Positions 1-12,362 of a stretch of DNA of 64,000 nucleotides are shown piece by piece (position 1 is the stretch's first letter; each line of letters opens with the position of its first letter). The DNA is from Beroe forskalii (Eukaryota > Ctenophora > Nuda > Beroida > Beroidae). The stretch is taken from assembly GCA_011033025.1 (NCBI GenBank), contig WFMF01000179.1, positions 1 through 64,000 of the forward strand. Reading direction: 5' to 3'. Below the pieces are notes generated by a model. It did no database searches, had not been told where the DNA came from, and saw nothing but the letters and a program-made list of their open reading frames with translations. A program made the translations under genes and the position numbers.

Positions 1-157
1 AAACAAAAAAACCCCCTGTGTTTCGTTTTGATTCACGCTCTCTTTCTGTGGCTGTTTGTAAAACGGATTTTGTAAAACGGATTTTGTAAAACGGATTTTT
101 TTATTACTTCTTGTGTTAATACAAAAATGGGGTATAAACGATTCCTCTCCCTTCCAG

Positions 158-355
158 GTACAAGGGAAGAAGAAGGTGCTGCCTAAGCCGACCTGCAGAA
201 CCTGCAAGAAGAGCTTCCACAGCGCATGTCTTTACAAGTGGTTCAGCACCAGCGGCATGGAGTCCACGTGTCCCTTGTGCCGCGCAGTGTTCAACAGTCC
301 TCGAAGGTCTCAGAGCGCGCCTTCAGGAGGAACCAGGACCCCAACAGTAATTTGA
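158..355 (+). CDS. LTN1: Listerin E3 ubiquitin ligase, terminal exon (RING end), gene otherwise off the left edge
   Basis: Listerin ubiquitinates stalled nascent chains on 60S ribosomes in ribosome-associated quality control. The exon opens after an acceptor (cctctcccttccag) at 157 and reads 65 residues to TGA at 353-355. It carries the second part of the C-terminal RING: a CRTC pair, then [10 protein letters not shown], then CPLC, which closely matches the end of animal Listerin. The first RING cysteines must lie in an exon left of the window. After CPLCRAVF the frame runs about 20 more residues (Ser/Arg/Pro/Thr-rich), whereas known Listerins stop almost at once, so this tail may be lineage-specific or a sign of decay. 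The N-terminal exons of a Listerin gene lie at the right end of the window on the same strand. Confidence 0.88.
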   Translation, partial: VQGKKKVLPKPTCRTCKKSFHSACLYKWFSTSGMESTCPLCRAVFNSPRRSQSAPSGGTRTPTVI

Positions 356-545
356 TTCTGTTAATTGAAAATTATCGAACAGATCAACAGAATATTGTAT
401 TATTGTCAGACTTACTCATCTAAGGGGATCCTTATCAGACAACGTCTGTCAATCAAAATTAGTAACAGTGACGAAATTGTGCATGAGCCATGAGTTGAGT
501 AAGTAAAGATCAGATGGGCCTCATCACACTGTACTTGTAGTGATA

Positions 546-1013
546 TGGGATCGTTCACATATTACGTAAATGTAATCACCTAGGGGGAGAGGGGACGTTT
601 TCAAATGATTACGTTTGATTACGGGGAGGGGGAGGGGTTTGGTGGTTGATTACGCGTACGTAATCAAAATTTACAAATTTTGACACAATTTTTGACATTT
701 TTTGCCACAAATTTGAAATTCTCGGTATTTTTAGCAAAATTTTGAGAAAACCAACTCAAAAGCACCATTTTCAGCACCATTTTTAAAACACCTCAATATT
801 TTCATAAAACTTTTTCCAAAGTTGAAACATAATCAATTTTAAAGTATTTACACTGTCATTTTCTTCATTTTCTACTCAAAAAGGTGGGGGGTTAAGCCAT
901 GATTACGTAATATTCTCCTCCTCTAGAGGGGTTGGGTTTTGATTACGTTTGATTATGAGGGGAGGAGGGGGTTGAAAATGGCCAAGTGATTACGTAATAT
1001 GTGAACGATCCCC
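546..1013. mobile_element. MITE with inverted ends and TA target duplication
   Basis: The left end GGGATCGTTCACATATTACG (547 onward) recurs inverted at the right end (990-1012). The element TGGGATC...GATCCCC is flanked by TA at 544-545 and 1014-1015, as expected for Tc1/mariner-type insertion. Inner arms repeat GATTACGTTTGATTA and G-rich runs. There is no coding capacity, so it is non-autonomous. Confidence 0.8.
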
Positions 1014-1462
1014 TATCGGGTAGATAGATATTTGTTTATCTTTTTTACGCCCTGACCAGCATTTTGATCTTCAATCCACGGTAATATAATGCAATGCGAA
1101 ATTACAAAAATTAAAAAAACATGACGTCAACAAATTAAAACTTAAAAGACTCCCAAGACTTCTAGTGGATCTAATCACTCAAGCTATATCATAGGGAATA
1201 ATTGTTAATAATGTTTAAATAAATAATGAGTTAATAATGTTTAAATAAATCAAAATGATACCATATACTACACTAGAAGTAGAAGGTTATTGAAATAAGG
1301 GGAAATCAGGAGATCTCGAAAATCATGTGATTATTGTATATTTCCTACAATTATTTGCTTTGTCTGATGATGGAATAGATAAATTTGAAAGTTAAATTAG
1401 AAAAGTCAATGTTTTATTGTTTTAAAATATAGAATATTAAGTTTTACTATTGACAAAAACTT
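1014..1462. other. AT-rich non-coding stretch
   Basis: AT-rich sequence with short imperfect duplications (aataatgtttaaataaat near 1207 and 1233). I see no gene or recognisable element. Confidence 0.5.
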
Positions 1463-1550
1463 CCTAAGCCCGCATAGGTGTGTACGCGCCGCGCGCTTCC
1501 CTGGGGAAGCGCGCCGCGCGAGCCACACAGGGATATACGTGTTTAGCAAG
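1463..1550 (+). repeat. GC-rich hairpin repeat, copy 1
   Basis: This runs from CCTAAGCCCGCATAGGTGTG through a CG-rich hairpin (gcgccgcgcgcttccc / ggggaagcgcgccgcgcg, about 1488-1520) to GGGATATACGTGTTTAGCAAG. A second, inverted copy with the same ends lies at 51794-51899. The strong hairpin between conserved ends suggests a small non-autonomous mobile element. Confidence 0.6.
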
Positions 1551-1984
1551 ACAAAAACCTTTATTTGCTTTAACTCGACGAAGAATTCACCTAAGAAAGT
1601 CACAAACAGGGCCACACAACAATAGTAAGATTCGCTCTCCTCAGCTCGGGGCGCATATTTTACGCCCCTATTAAGTGATTCAACCATATTTGGGCATTAA
1701 TTGTTTGAGTGCGCGCGTCGTACGCCGCGCTCTAGGTGAAGTCACTCTAGCAGAGATGACCATATTTTGAGATCCTCAAATCGCGTTGGATAAAGTGATG
1801 ACGTAGGTCAGGTTTAACAGGCGTTCCTTGAAATAATTGTCAGGTGATACCCATATATGGAATAAACTATCTGCTGAGCACTAGAGTGAGGAATGTGTCC
1901 GGCTTTCCATAAACAGTTGATGTTTTTACGCAGTTCGTTGCTACTCATTACTTCATTAAATTATTTGTTTTTGTGTGGCCATCG
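1551..1984. other. Non-coding stretch before the satellite
   Basis: Contains CG-rich patches (gtgcgcgcgtcgtacgccgcgc near 1711) that may belong to the preceding hairpin element. No gene is evident. Confidence 0.4.
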
Positions 1985-4900
1985 GCTCTTTCTACTTTTC
2001 TAACAGTTTTGATTATGCTAATTGATATTTGCTTGTGAGATGTGACTCTGTGGGCCCGGCTATATCTACTCCATTTTATTATATGCTTGCTGCAGGAGAC
2101 TCTGTGTGCCCGGCTCTATCTACTCCATTTGATTATGCTTGCTGTAGTTGACTCTGTGGGCCTGGCTCTATCTACTCCATTTGATTATGCTTGCTGCAGT
2201 TGACTCTGTGGGCCCGGCTCTGTCTACTCCATTTAATTATGCTTGCTGTAGGAGACTCTGTGGGCCCGGCTCTATCTACTCCATTTAATTATGCTTGCTG
2301 CAGGTGACTCTGTGTGCCCGGCTCTATCTACTCCATTTGATTATGCTTGCTGTAGTTGACTCTGTGTGCCCGGCTCTATCTACTCCATTTGATTATGCTT
2401 GCTGTAGTTGACTCTGTGGGCCTGGCTCTATCTACTCCATTTGATTATGCTTGCTGCAGTTGACTCTGTGGGCCCGGCTCTATCTACTCCATTTAATTAT
2501 GCTTGCTGCAGGAGACTCTGTGGGCCCGGCTCTATCTACTCCATTTAATTATGCTTGCTGCAGGAGACTCTGTGGGCCCGGCTCTATCTACTCCATTTAA
2601 TTATGCTTGCTGCAGGAGACTCTGTGGGCCCGGCTCTATCTAGTATCTACTCCATTTAATTATGCTTGCTGCAGGAGACTCTGTGGGCCCGGCTCTATCT
2701 ACTCCATTTAATTATGCTTGCTGCAGGAGACTCTGTGGGCCCGGCTCTCTATCTACTCCATTTGATTATGCTTGCTGCAGGAGACTCTGTGGGCCCGGCT
2801 CTATCTACTCCATTTGATTATGCTTGCTGCAGGAGACTCTGTGGGCCCGGCTCTATCTACTCCATTTGATTATGCTTGCTGCAGGAGACTCTGTGGGCCC
2901 GGCTCTGTCTGCCCCATTTGATTATGCTTGCTGCAGGGAGACTCATTTGATTATGGGCTGCCGGCTCTATCTGTACCCCATTGATTATGCTTGCTGCAGG
3001 AGACTCTGTTGGCCCCGGCTCTATCTACTCCATTTGATTATGCTTGCTGCAGGAATCTCTGTGGGCCCGGCTCTATCTATATCTACCCCATTTGATTATG
3101 CTTGCTGCAGGTGACTCTGTGGGCCCGGCTCTATCTACTCCATTTGATTATGCTTGCTGCAGGTGACTCTGTGTGCCCGGCTCTGTCTAGTCCATTTAAT
3201 TATGCTTGCTGCTTGTGACTCTGTGGGCCCGGCTCTATTTACTCCATTTGATTATGCTTGCTGCAGGTGACTCTGTGGGCCTGGCTCTATCTACCCCATT
3301 TGATTATGCTTGCTGCAGGGGAGGAATCTGTGGGCCCGGCTCTATCTACCCCATTTGATTATGCTTGCTGCAGGTGACTCTGTGGGCCCGGCTCTATCTA
3401 CTCCATTTGATTATGCTTGCTGCAGGAGACTCTGTGGGCCCGGCTCTATCTACCCCATTTGATTATGCTTGCTGCAGGAGACTCTGTGGGCCCGGCTCTA
3501 TCTACTCCATTTGATTATGCTTGCTTGCTGCAAGTGACTCTGTGGGCCCGGCTCTATCTACTCCATTTGATTATGCTTGCTGCAGGAGACTCTGTGGGCC
3601 CGGCTCTATCTACTCCATTTGATTATGCTTGCTGCAGGTGACTCTGTGAGCCCGGCTCTATTTACTCCATTTGATTATGCTTGCTGCAGGTGACTCTGTG
3701 TGCCCGACTCTATGTACCCCATTTGATTATGCTTGTGCTGCAGGATAATCTGTGTGCCCGGCTCTGTCTAGTCCATTTAATTATGCTTGCTGCAGGTGAC
3801 TCTGTGTGCCCGGGCTCTATCATTACTCCATTTGATTATGCTTGCTGCAGAAGTGACTCTGTGGGCCCGGCTCTATCTACTCCATTTGATTATGCTTGCT
3901 GCAGGTGACTCTGTGTGCCCGGCTCTATCTACTCCATTTGATTTTGCTTGTTGCAGGTGGCTCTGTGTGCCCGGCTCTATCTACTCCATTTGATTATCTA
4001 GACTCTGTGGGCCCGGCTCCATCTACCCCATTTGATTATGCTTGCTGCAGGGACTCTGTGTGCCCGGCTCTATGGCCCTTGACTCTATCTGCCTCATTTG
4101 ATTATGCTTGCCGCGGGAGACTCCGTGTGCCCGGCTCTATCTACTCCATTTGATTATGCTTGCTGCAGGAGACTCTGGTGTGCCCGGCTCTATCTACCCC
4201 ATTTGATTATGCTTGCTGCAGGAGACTCTGTGTGCCCGACTCTATCTAGACCCCATTTGATTATGCTTGCTGTAGGAGACTTTGTGTGCCCGGCTCTATC
4301 TACTCCATTTGATTATGCTTGCTGCATGTGACTCTGTGGACCCGGCTCTATCTACTCCATTTGATTATGCTTGCTGCAGGAAACTCTGTGTGCCCGGCTC
4401 TATCTACTCCATTTGATTTTGCTTGCTTGCAGGTGGCTCTGTGGGCCCGGCTCTATCTATCTACAATTTGATTATGCTTGCTGCAGGTGACTCTGTGTGC
4501 CCGGCTCTATCTACTCCATTTGATTATGCTTGCCGCGGGAGCTCTGTGTGCCCGGCTCTATCTAATCCATTTCATTATGCTTGCTGCAGGTGACTCTGTG
4601 GGCCCGGCTCTATCTACTCCATTTGATTATACTTGTTGCGGGAGACTCTATTGTGCCCGGCTCTATCTACTCCATTTGATAGTGCTTGCTGCGGTGACTC
4701 TGTGGCCCGGCTCTATCTACCCCATTTGATTATGCTTGCTGCAGGTGACTCTGTGGGCCGGCTCTATTTACTCCATTTGATTATGCTTGCTGCAGGTGAC
4801 TCTGTGTGCCCGGCTCTATCTACTCCATTTGATTATGCTTGCTGCAGGAGACTCTGTGCTGCCCGGCTCTATCTACCCCATTTGATTATGCTTGCTGCAG

Positions 4901-7900
4901 GTGACTCTGTGTGCCCGACTCTATATACCCCATTTGATTATGTGCTTAATGCTTGCTGCAGGAGACTCTGTGTGCCCGGCTCTGTCTACTCCATTTGATA
5001 ATGCTTGCTGCAGGTGACTCTGTGGGCCCAGCTCTATTTACTCCATTTGATTATGCTTGCTGCAAGTGACTCTGTGGGCCCGGCTCTATCTACTCCATTT
5101 GATTATGCTTGCTGCAGGACTCTGTGTGCCCGGCTCTGTCTACTCCATTTGATTTTGCTTGTTGCAGGTGGCTCTGTGTGCCCGGCTCTATCTACTCCAT
5201 TTGATTATGCTTGCTGCAGGTGACTCTGTGTGCCCGGCTCTATCTACTCCATTTGATTATGCTTGCTGCAGGTGACTCAGTGTGCCCGACTCTATCTACT
5301 CCATTTGATTATGCTTGCTGCAGGAAACTCTGGGCCCGGCTCTGTCTACTCCATTTGATTATGCTTGCTGCAGGAGAATCTGTGGGCCCGGCTCTGTCTA
5401 CTCCATTTGATTATGCTTGCTGCAGGAGACTCTGTGTGCCCGGCTCTATCTACTCCATTTGATTATGCTTGCTGCAGGTGACTCTGTGGGCCCGGCTCTA
5501 TCTACCCCATTTGATTATGCTTGCTGCAGGTGACTCTGTGTGCCCGGCTCTATCTAATCCATTTCATTATGCTTGCTGCAGGTGACTCTGGCCTGTGGGC
5601 CCGGCTCTATCACGCCCCATTTGATTATACTCCATTTGATTGCAGGCTGACTCTGTGGGCCCGGCTCTATCTACTCCATTTGATTATGCTTGCTGCAGGT
5701 GACTCTGTGGGCCCGGCTCTATCTACCCCATTTGATTATGCTTGCTGCAGGTGACTCTGTGGGCCCGGCTCTATTTACTCCATTTGATTATGCTTGCTGC
5801 AGGTGACTCTGTGACTCTGTGTGCCCGGCTCTATCTACTCCATTTGATTATGCTTGCTGCCAGGGTGACTCTGTGGGCCCGGCTCTATCTACCCCATTTG
5901 ATTATGCTTGCTGCAGGTGACTCTGTGTGCCCGACTCTATGAACCCCATTTGATTATGCTTAATGCTGCAGGAGAATCTGTGTGCCCGGCTCTATCTAGT
6001 ATCTACCCAATTTGATTATGCTTGCTGCAGGACTCTGTGTGCCCGGCTCTATCTACTCCATTTGATTATGCTTGCCGCAGGAGTCTCTGTGTGCCCGGCT
6101 CTATCTAATCCATTTCATTATGCTTGCTGCAGGTGACTCTGGGCCCGGCTCTATCTACTCCTGTGGGCCCGGCTCTATCTACTCCATTTGATTATGCTTG
6201 CTGCAGGTGACTCTGTGGGCCCGGCTCTATCTGCCCCATTTGATTATGCTTGCTGCAGGGGACTCTGTTGCCGGCTCTATCTACCCCATTTGATTATGCT
6301 TGCTGCAGGTGACTCTGTGGGCCCGGCTCTATCTACTCCATTTGATTATGCTTGCTGCAGGTGACTCTGTGTGCCCGGCTCTATCTACTCCATTTGATTA
6401 TGCTTGCTGCAGGAGAATCTGTGCACCCGGCTCTATCTACCCCATTTGATTATGCTTGCTGCAGGTGACTCTGTGTGCCCGACTCTATGAACCCCATTTG
6501 ATTATGCTTAATGCTGCAGGAGAATCTGTGTGCCCGGCTCTATCTACTCCATTTGATTATGCTTGCTGCAGGAGACTCTGTGTGCCCGGCTCTATCTACT
6601 CCATTTGATTATGCTTGCTGCAGGAGACTCTGTGTGCCCGGCTCTATCTAATCCATTTCGATTATGCTTGCTGCAGGTGACTCTGTGGGCCCGGCTCTAT
6701 CTACTCCATTTGATTATACTTGTTGCGGGAGACTCTGTGTGCCCGGCTCTATCTACTCCATTTGATGAGTGCTTGCTGCAGGTGACTCTGTGTGCCCGGC
6801 TCTATCGGCCCCATTTGATTATCTGCCCCATTTGATTATGCTTGCTGCTTGGTGACTCTGTGGGCCCGGCTCTATTTATACTCCCATTTGATTATGCTTG
6901 CTGCAGGTGACTCTGTGTGCCCGGCTCTATCTACTCCATTTGATTATGCTTGCTGCAGGAGACTCTGTGCGCCCGGCTCTATCTACCCCATTTGATTATG
7001 CTTGCTGCAGGTGACTCTGTGTGCCCGACTCTATGAACCCCATTTGATTATGCTTGTCTGCGGGAGGCTCTGTGTGCCCGGCTCTATCTAGTCCATTTAA
7101 TTATGCTTGCTGCAGGAGACTCTGTGTGCCCGGCTCTATCTAATCCATTTGATTATGCTTGCTGCGAAGTGACTCTGTGGGCCCGGCTCTATCTACTCCA
7201 TTTGATTATGCTTACTCCATTTGATTATGCTTGCTTGCTGCAGGACTCTGTGTGCCCGGCTCTATCTACTCCATTTGATTTTGCTTGTTGCAGGTGACTC
7301 TGTGTGCCCGGCTCTCTATCAGTCGTATCTACCCCATTTGATTATGCTTTGCTGCAGGACTGATTCTGTGTGCCCGGCTCTATCTACCTCATTTGATTAT
7401 GCTTGCTGCAGGAGACTCCGTGTGCCCGGCTTTATCTACTCCATTTGATTATGCTTGCTGCAGGAGACTCCGTGTGCCCGGCTTTATCTACCCCATTTGA
7501 TTATGCTTGTTGCAGGAGACTCTGTGTGCCCGGCTCTATCTACTCCATGTGATTATGCTTGCTGCAGGAGACTCTGTGGGCCCGGCTCTATCTACCCCAT
7601 TTGATTATGCTTGCTGCAGGTGACTCTGTGTGCCCGACTCTATGAACCCCATTTAATTATGCTTGCAGTTGCTGCAGGTGACTCTGTGTGCCCGGCTCTG
7701 TCTAGTCCATTTAATTATGCTTGCTGCTTGTGACTCTTCGGACCCAGCTCTATTTACTCCATTTGATTATGCTTGCTGCAGGACTCTGTGTGCCCGGCTC
7801 TGTCTATTTGATTTTCTACTCCATTTGATTTTGCTTGTTGCAGGTGGCTCTGTGTGCCCGGCTCTATCTAGTATCTACCCCATTTGATTATGCTTGCTGC

Positions 7901-8297
7901 AGGACTCTGTGTGCCCGGCTCTATCTACTCCATTTGATTATGCTTGCTGCAGGAGACTCTGTGTGCCCGGCTCTATCTAATCCATTTGATTATGCTTGCT
8001 GCAGGTGACTCTGGCCTGTGGGCCCGGCTCTATCTACTCCATTTGATTATACTTGTTGCAGGAGACTCTGTGTGCCCGGCTCTATCTACTCCATTTGATA
8101 GTGCTTGCTGCAGGTGACTCTGGCCTGTGGGCCCGGCTCTATCTGCCCCATTTGATAATGCTTGCTGCTTGTGACTCTTTGGGCCCGGCTCTATCTACTC
8201 CATTTGATTTAGCTAATTGCTTGTGAATCTGTGAGCACCGGCTCCTTGTACCCCGTTTGATTATGCTTGCTGCTCGTGAGCACCGGCTCTTTTTACT
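1985..8297 (+). repeat. 52 bp satellite array, roughly 115-120 copies
   Basis: The unit reads GACTCTGTGGGCCCGGCTCT then ATCTACTCCATTTGATTATG then CTTGCTGCAGGT: 52 bp, with PstI-like CTGCAG and GGGCCC/GTGCCC variants. Edge units (near 1985-2040 and 8160-8297) are diverged and the middle is most homogeneous, the usual pattern of unequal exchange. Variant positions (GGG/GTG, CTCC/CCCC, GGTGAC/GGAGAC) are shuffled among neighbours, and some units are partial or fused. Because 52 is not a multiple of 3, a reading frame cycles through all three frames, so the chains of open frames here are by-products and not proteins. Confidence 0.93.
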
Positions 8298-8979
8298 GCA
8301 TAATGACATATCGTGCAGCCGCGATGCAATTCATGTTATGTAAACCATCCACGCTGAATCCAATGCGCGGGATATTTTCAGCGCGCGCGATAATTAGTTA
8401 CGACGCGCATCGACTATTACCATTATGGTGGAGCCTTATTTTGCCTCTTCTCTATTGTCTGACGTCGTCAGGCGCGGCAACGCCTGACAACATGGCCATG
8501 GGACAGCCGAAATTCCAAAGTGGACGTAACATCCCAAAGTTGACATTAGGCCCTATTGGACTATGCTGGCATGCTTTAATAATGACTGAAATGATTATGA
8601 ATCGATATATTATTGATATTTCCATAGTGGGTGGCCTTTTTAACAGTCTTATCGATCGGATAAGGCACTCCTTCAGCACAACCAAGTTACTTCTTCATCT
8701 CAATTATTAAGAGTATATATGATGTCAGTGTGCTGTAAAATTTTTATTCAATTCAATTTTTGAAATAAAAACGGTCATCCGCGGATGCCTTCAAATGTGA
8801 GGCAAAGCCTCTATACAATAATCATTTCAAACATTTATATAATAAAAGGTGTCCCAAAAAACTTGATTGGAATCTAAAAAGGCGCACATAAGCTGCATAA
8901 ATTCAAGTTTGGCATCAACATATCAAGGGGATATCACAGTTCATATAAGTATAAGCTATTAGTAAAATTGTCCCTCGTG
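8298..8979. other. Unique sequence between satellite and retroelement
   Basis: There is a CG-containing patch (8340-8540) and then AT-rich sequence. An open frame at 8267-8710 begins inside the satellite and shows no recognisable domain, so I do not call it a gene. Confidence 0.4.
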
Positions 8980-11900
8980 TGGTATAATATTAATGTCACT
9001 GTTGATGTCATCACTCCAATCAGTGGGTTTTCCTCGGTATCCTCTGATGGCAGCCAGAGTAGTCCTCAGGATTGAGAAGCGAAGTTTCCTGCGCACATGA
9101 GACATCGTTTCACTATAGGGGTGTCCCCCTTTTTTGTGAAATGAGTGAAACAAGTCTCTTGTGCAGTGTGGTGGCTTCCTTCCCCATTGCCCTGCTGGTT
9201 GAGAACATGAGTGGTGTGAAGGTGGCTTTCTCGACGTGGATGACCCTGTCGTTGTACACCCTCTTCTTCTCTTGCTCGTGCTTGTGGAACACCGTGTCGA
9301 TGGGGCTGCTGTTGGAGGCATTCCCGTAATGAAACACCCGGACATCAAAGAAGGTCTTCTCCATGGTGTTCCATATAATAATGATAATAATAATAATAAT
9401 AATAATATCAATTTTTTACAGCACTCATTCTAAAAATATCCTTCTTCCCATATAAAAAGAGGCCAATTCCATGTGCAGAGGGCAGACATCAAGTCAAGTA
9501 GTAGTCTAAGTAATAGTTTTAAAAATAAATCATTCTATTGGTTTTAATAAATTCATGCCAACGCATGGTCAAGTCTGCTGTAAAATATAAATAACATTGT
9601 TTCATTAAAATAACATTGTTTCATTAATTATGAAAACTGTTAATAGAGTCACCCACTAAGGACTAATTATAGTTATATGGTTAATTATATTGGAAACAAA
9701 TTTGAATAAATGTAACTAAAAGTGTACTCTTTAAAACTAGTACATACCATTTAAATTAAGATGTATGAAAATTTAAATAAAGAACATATTTACAAAAATA
9801 AGGTTGCATTTTTATGACGTGCTGAGGTCAGACTGCATAACTTGCCCAAGTAAAATAAATTGAATAAATTTAAAATGTTTCTTAATAACAGTTGGTAAAT
9901 GAACATTTAAAAATAACATAACACTGTTATCATAAAAAGTCAGAACAAACTATGCAGGTGAAATTTACAGCATCCAGGGATGGCCAATGGTTTCAAGAAT
10001 ATTGTTTGAGAGAAATCAACAAAAATTATGTGTTATAATAACACAAAACACATAGTTAATTGCCATACCAAAGTTACAAGGAAAACTTATCCTGAGGTGA
10101 ATCACCTTGGCTTATACAAGTGATCAAATGCATTATTCAATATTCACTGCATAATTTGGATCATTGACTATTGAATCTAACAATAGTGCCTTATACAGTT
10201 TCCCAAAGAATTTTGGATCACTTTTATTCCTGAGGTCTAATGGGAGGATATTCCAAGCTTTTGCTCCTAGATAGTAAAAGTTTTTTAGGTGAGCAGATTT
10301 GGGTGTGTAGAGGTTACAGTTTGCACCATCTCTACTACCTCCAGAGATGAACTTGAACTTATTCATAAAGTTGGAAGGACTGAGATGTCCAGCCTTGCGT
10401 CTGGTTGGGCGTTAGTCGACCTCAGGTGAAATTTTTCACCTGTCAGAGGGGACAGCTTAGGCTCCGTTCTGACATCTTTGCAGACTTCCTCCATGAGCTT
10501 AGCTTCCATGTCCCTTATCTGATTATGCCACAAGTCCGTGAAGCCTCCTTTGGCGCAAGACAGTGCATGATCTATCGAGTTGGGCTTCGAACATGCTGCA
10601 GGTTTTGGGGGCAAACCTTTGATGGGGTGTCTGTACCGTAGGAGGACGGCGTCCGTGAACTCCTGCTTTGATAGTGTGTGTAGCAGGAATTCTTCGAGAG
10701 GCAGGGCAGTAAGCACAGGATGAAGCTCTCCTCTCTGACTGATGATGTCCAGGTTCCAGCAGACTTCATCAGAAGACTTCTCCTTGATGGCTTGTACTCG
10801 TTGTTGGTAGTACGAGTCCTTCTTCTTCGAGACAGCTTGCTTCGCCTCTCTGACAGACTTAGCAAGCTGCGCTGATTCCTCTTTTGTGACTGAGACCTGC
10901 TGGAGGATCATTTCACGCAGTGCGCGTGTTGCTATTGAGGAGTTCTCGAACTCTAGCGTAGCCATTTCAACTGGGTTGAAGATGGCTAGTCCTCCAAAGT
11001 GTGTTGGAAGGCTGTAGATCTCACAGTCAACATCAGAGAAGCTATGGTTTCCCACCAGTATTGGGAGGAAACATGAGCGGATGGCTGCCTCCAGGGGTTC
11101 AAACAGGGGACTTATGTTTTGGATTGTTCTCATTACATAAGTCCACCTCTTGCAAAGGCCGGTGGTGTAGGCGGAGTATGCCAGTTGGGGCTCGACTCTG
11201 GCGATCTTGCACAGCTCCTCAACCTCTGTTATCCACATCTTCACTTTGGAGCTTACATACTCCTCAATGAATGACATCGATCCAAGGGCTGCTCCAAGGT
11301 ATCTCTGGCCTCCAATGGCATCTTCCATGCTTAAGGCATCGTCTGTTATTCTGATGCCTGTTCCCTCAAAGTGGCGGGTGGCTTCCTCCTTGTGCTCCAG
11401 TTTGACCACCAGCCACGTTTTGCCAGCGTTTGGAAAGTACCCAACTGGGGGTCCAATGTGTGTCAGTCTGTCCCACCATGTTTTCAGAGCAGTGAGTCGT
11501 CTCTCAGCACCACCATCGCCGGCATACCAGATCTGCTTGCACCCATCAATAAGTGCCAGGTCTTTGATGATGCTGGAGGGTGGAGATGGAGAATCCTGAC
11601 GCACAGTTGTCACCTTGGGTCGTTCCTTCCTTTTGACAGGATGTGGCTTCCGTCAGGGAGGAACAGTTTTGCTGGCATTCTGTACGTGTTGATGACGTAC
11701 GTGGCCAATTCTGGGCATGTGTGCTGGAGATTCAACAGTGCTGTGGTCCGGTTGAGGCTGTTGAATGCATTTGAGGCGTCGACAAGAATGACTCCCTGGC
11801 AGTTGGAATCATGGCGTGACAGGCTGCTTCACATCCACCTTCCTGGCCAGCTGATAACTGGAGTGGTCCCACAGAGTTGATGATCTCCAGTTTGAGAAGC

Positions 11901-12130
11901 ATGACCACAGCTTTTCCATGATTCTGGGGAGAACTTCACCGATTCCTATGGGGCGCACTCCAGGGTTCTTGTCGAGGGGTATGAGTCTGCAGTTCAGCAG
12001 TGGGGCAATAGAAGAGGATCCACATGTTCAGTGCAGAGTCTCCTACAGCAGTGTTATCACGTAGGCGCCAGATGACACTTGGCCAAAGGATTTTGGAACA
12101 CAAATTCTCCTCCATATGTCACTGCCTGGT
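8980..12130 (-). pseudogene. Degenerate retroelement reverse transcriptase, interrupted by a second element
   Basis: Reading leftward from about 12130, short frames show reverse transcriptase blocks: GVRPIGIGEVL, then [11 protein letters not shown] (motif A), then a TTQGD-like block. The long frame 11613-10363 follows with WYAGDGG, where the catalytic YADD is changed to YAGD. Conserved text continues (GGQRYLGAALGS, HFGGLAIFNPVEMA, DHALSCAKGGF) to DARLDIS near 10386. The protein resumes at about 9372 (FFDVRVFHYGN, FTPLMFSTSRAMGKEA) and ends near 8985. Frameshifts, the YADD change and an insertion make it non-functional. This RT family recurs in invertebrate genomes; I do not assign its clade. 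The final part has charged D/E-rich motifs (DARLDI, FFDVRV) that could be a nuclease, which is inference. Confidence 0.75.
9373..10384 (-). mobile_element. CR1/Jockey-like LINE 3' fragment nested in the retroelement
   Basis: The frame 10366-10133 encodes the typical C-terminal end of a non-LTR reverse transcriptase (LKNFYYLGAKAWNILPLDLR, then KSDPKFFGKLYKALLLDS). AT-rich 3' sequence follows and ends in a TTA microsatellite (plus strand ataataatgataataataa, about 9376-9410). The host retroelement protein stops at about 10386 and resumes at about 9372 with only a few residues missing, so this fragment inserted into it. The insert is 5' truncated, as is usual for LINEs. Confidence 0.7.
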
Positions 12131-12283
12131 AAGAGCTTCCGAGTTGATCAAATTATTAGATTCAATCCAAGAGCGACAAAAACCATGACAAAACAATGGT
12201 AGATATTCAATTCCATCAATATGGATGAAATAAGATGTGTTGTTTTACCATCAATTTTATGAAAAAGCTCTTGCAATTTGAAG

Positions 12284-12326
12284 GCCCTGAAAGCTGAGGT
12301 AGGTATTGGACTGAAGATGCCTGCAC
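12284..12326 (+). repeat. 43 bp direct repeat, left copy (partner at 18106)
   Basis: AAAGCTGAGGTAGGTATTGG followed by ACTGAAGATGCCTGCACAC recurs in the same orientation at 18106-18148 with one or two changes. The two copies bracket the giant foldback element. Confidence 0.7.
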
Positions 12327-12362
12327 ACAGGATTTTGTTTAAAGACGACCTTAAATGTTGGG

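Noticed and set aside
2666-7887. Many 60-120 codon frames in the satellite
   Set aside because: The unit is 52 bp, so the frame rotates, and stops are avoided by composition; units differ by frame-breaking indels.
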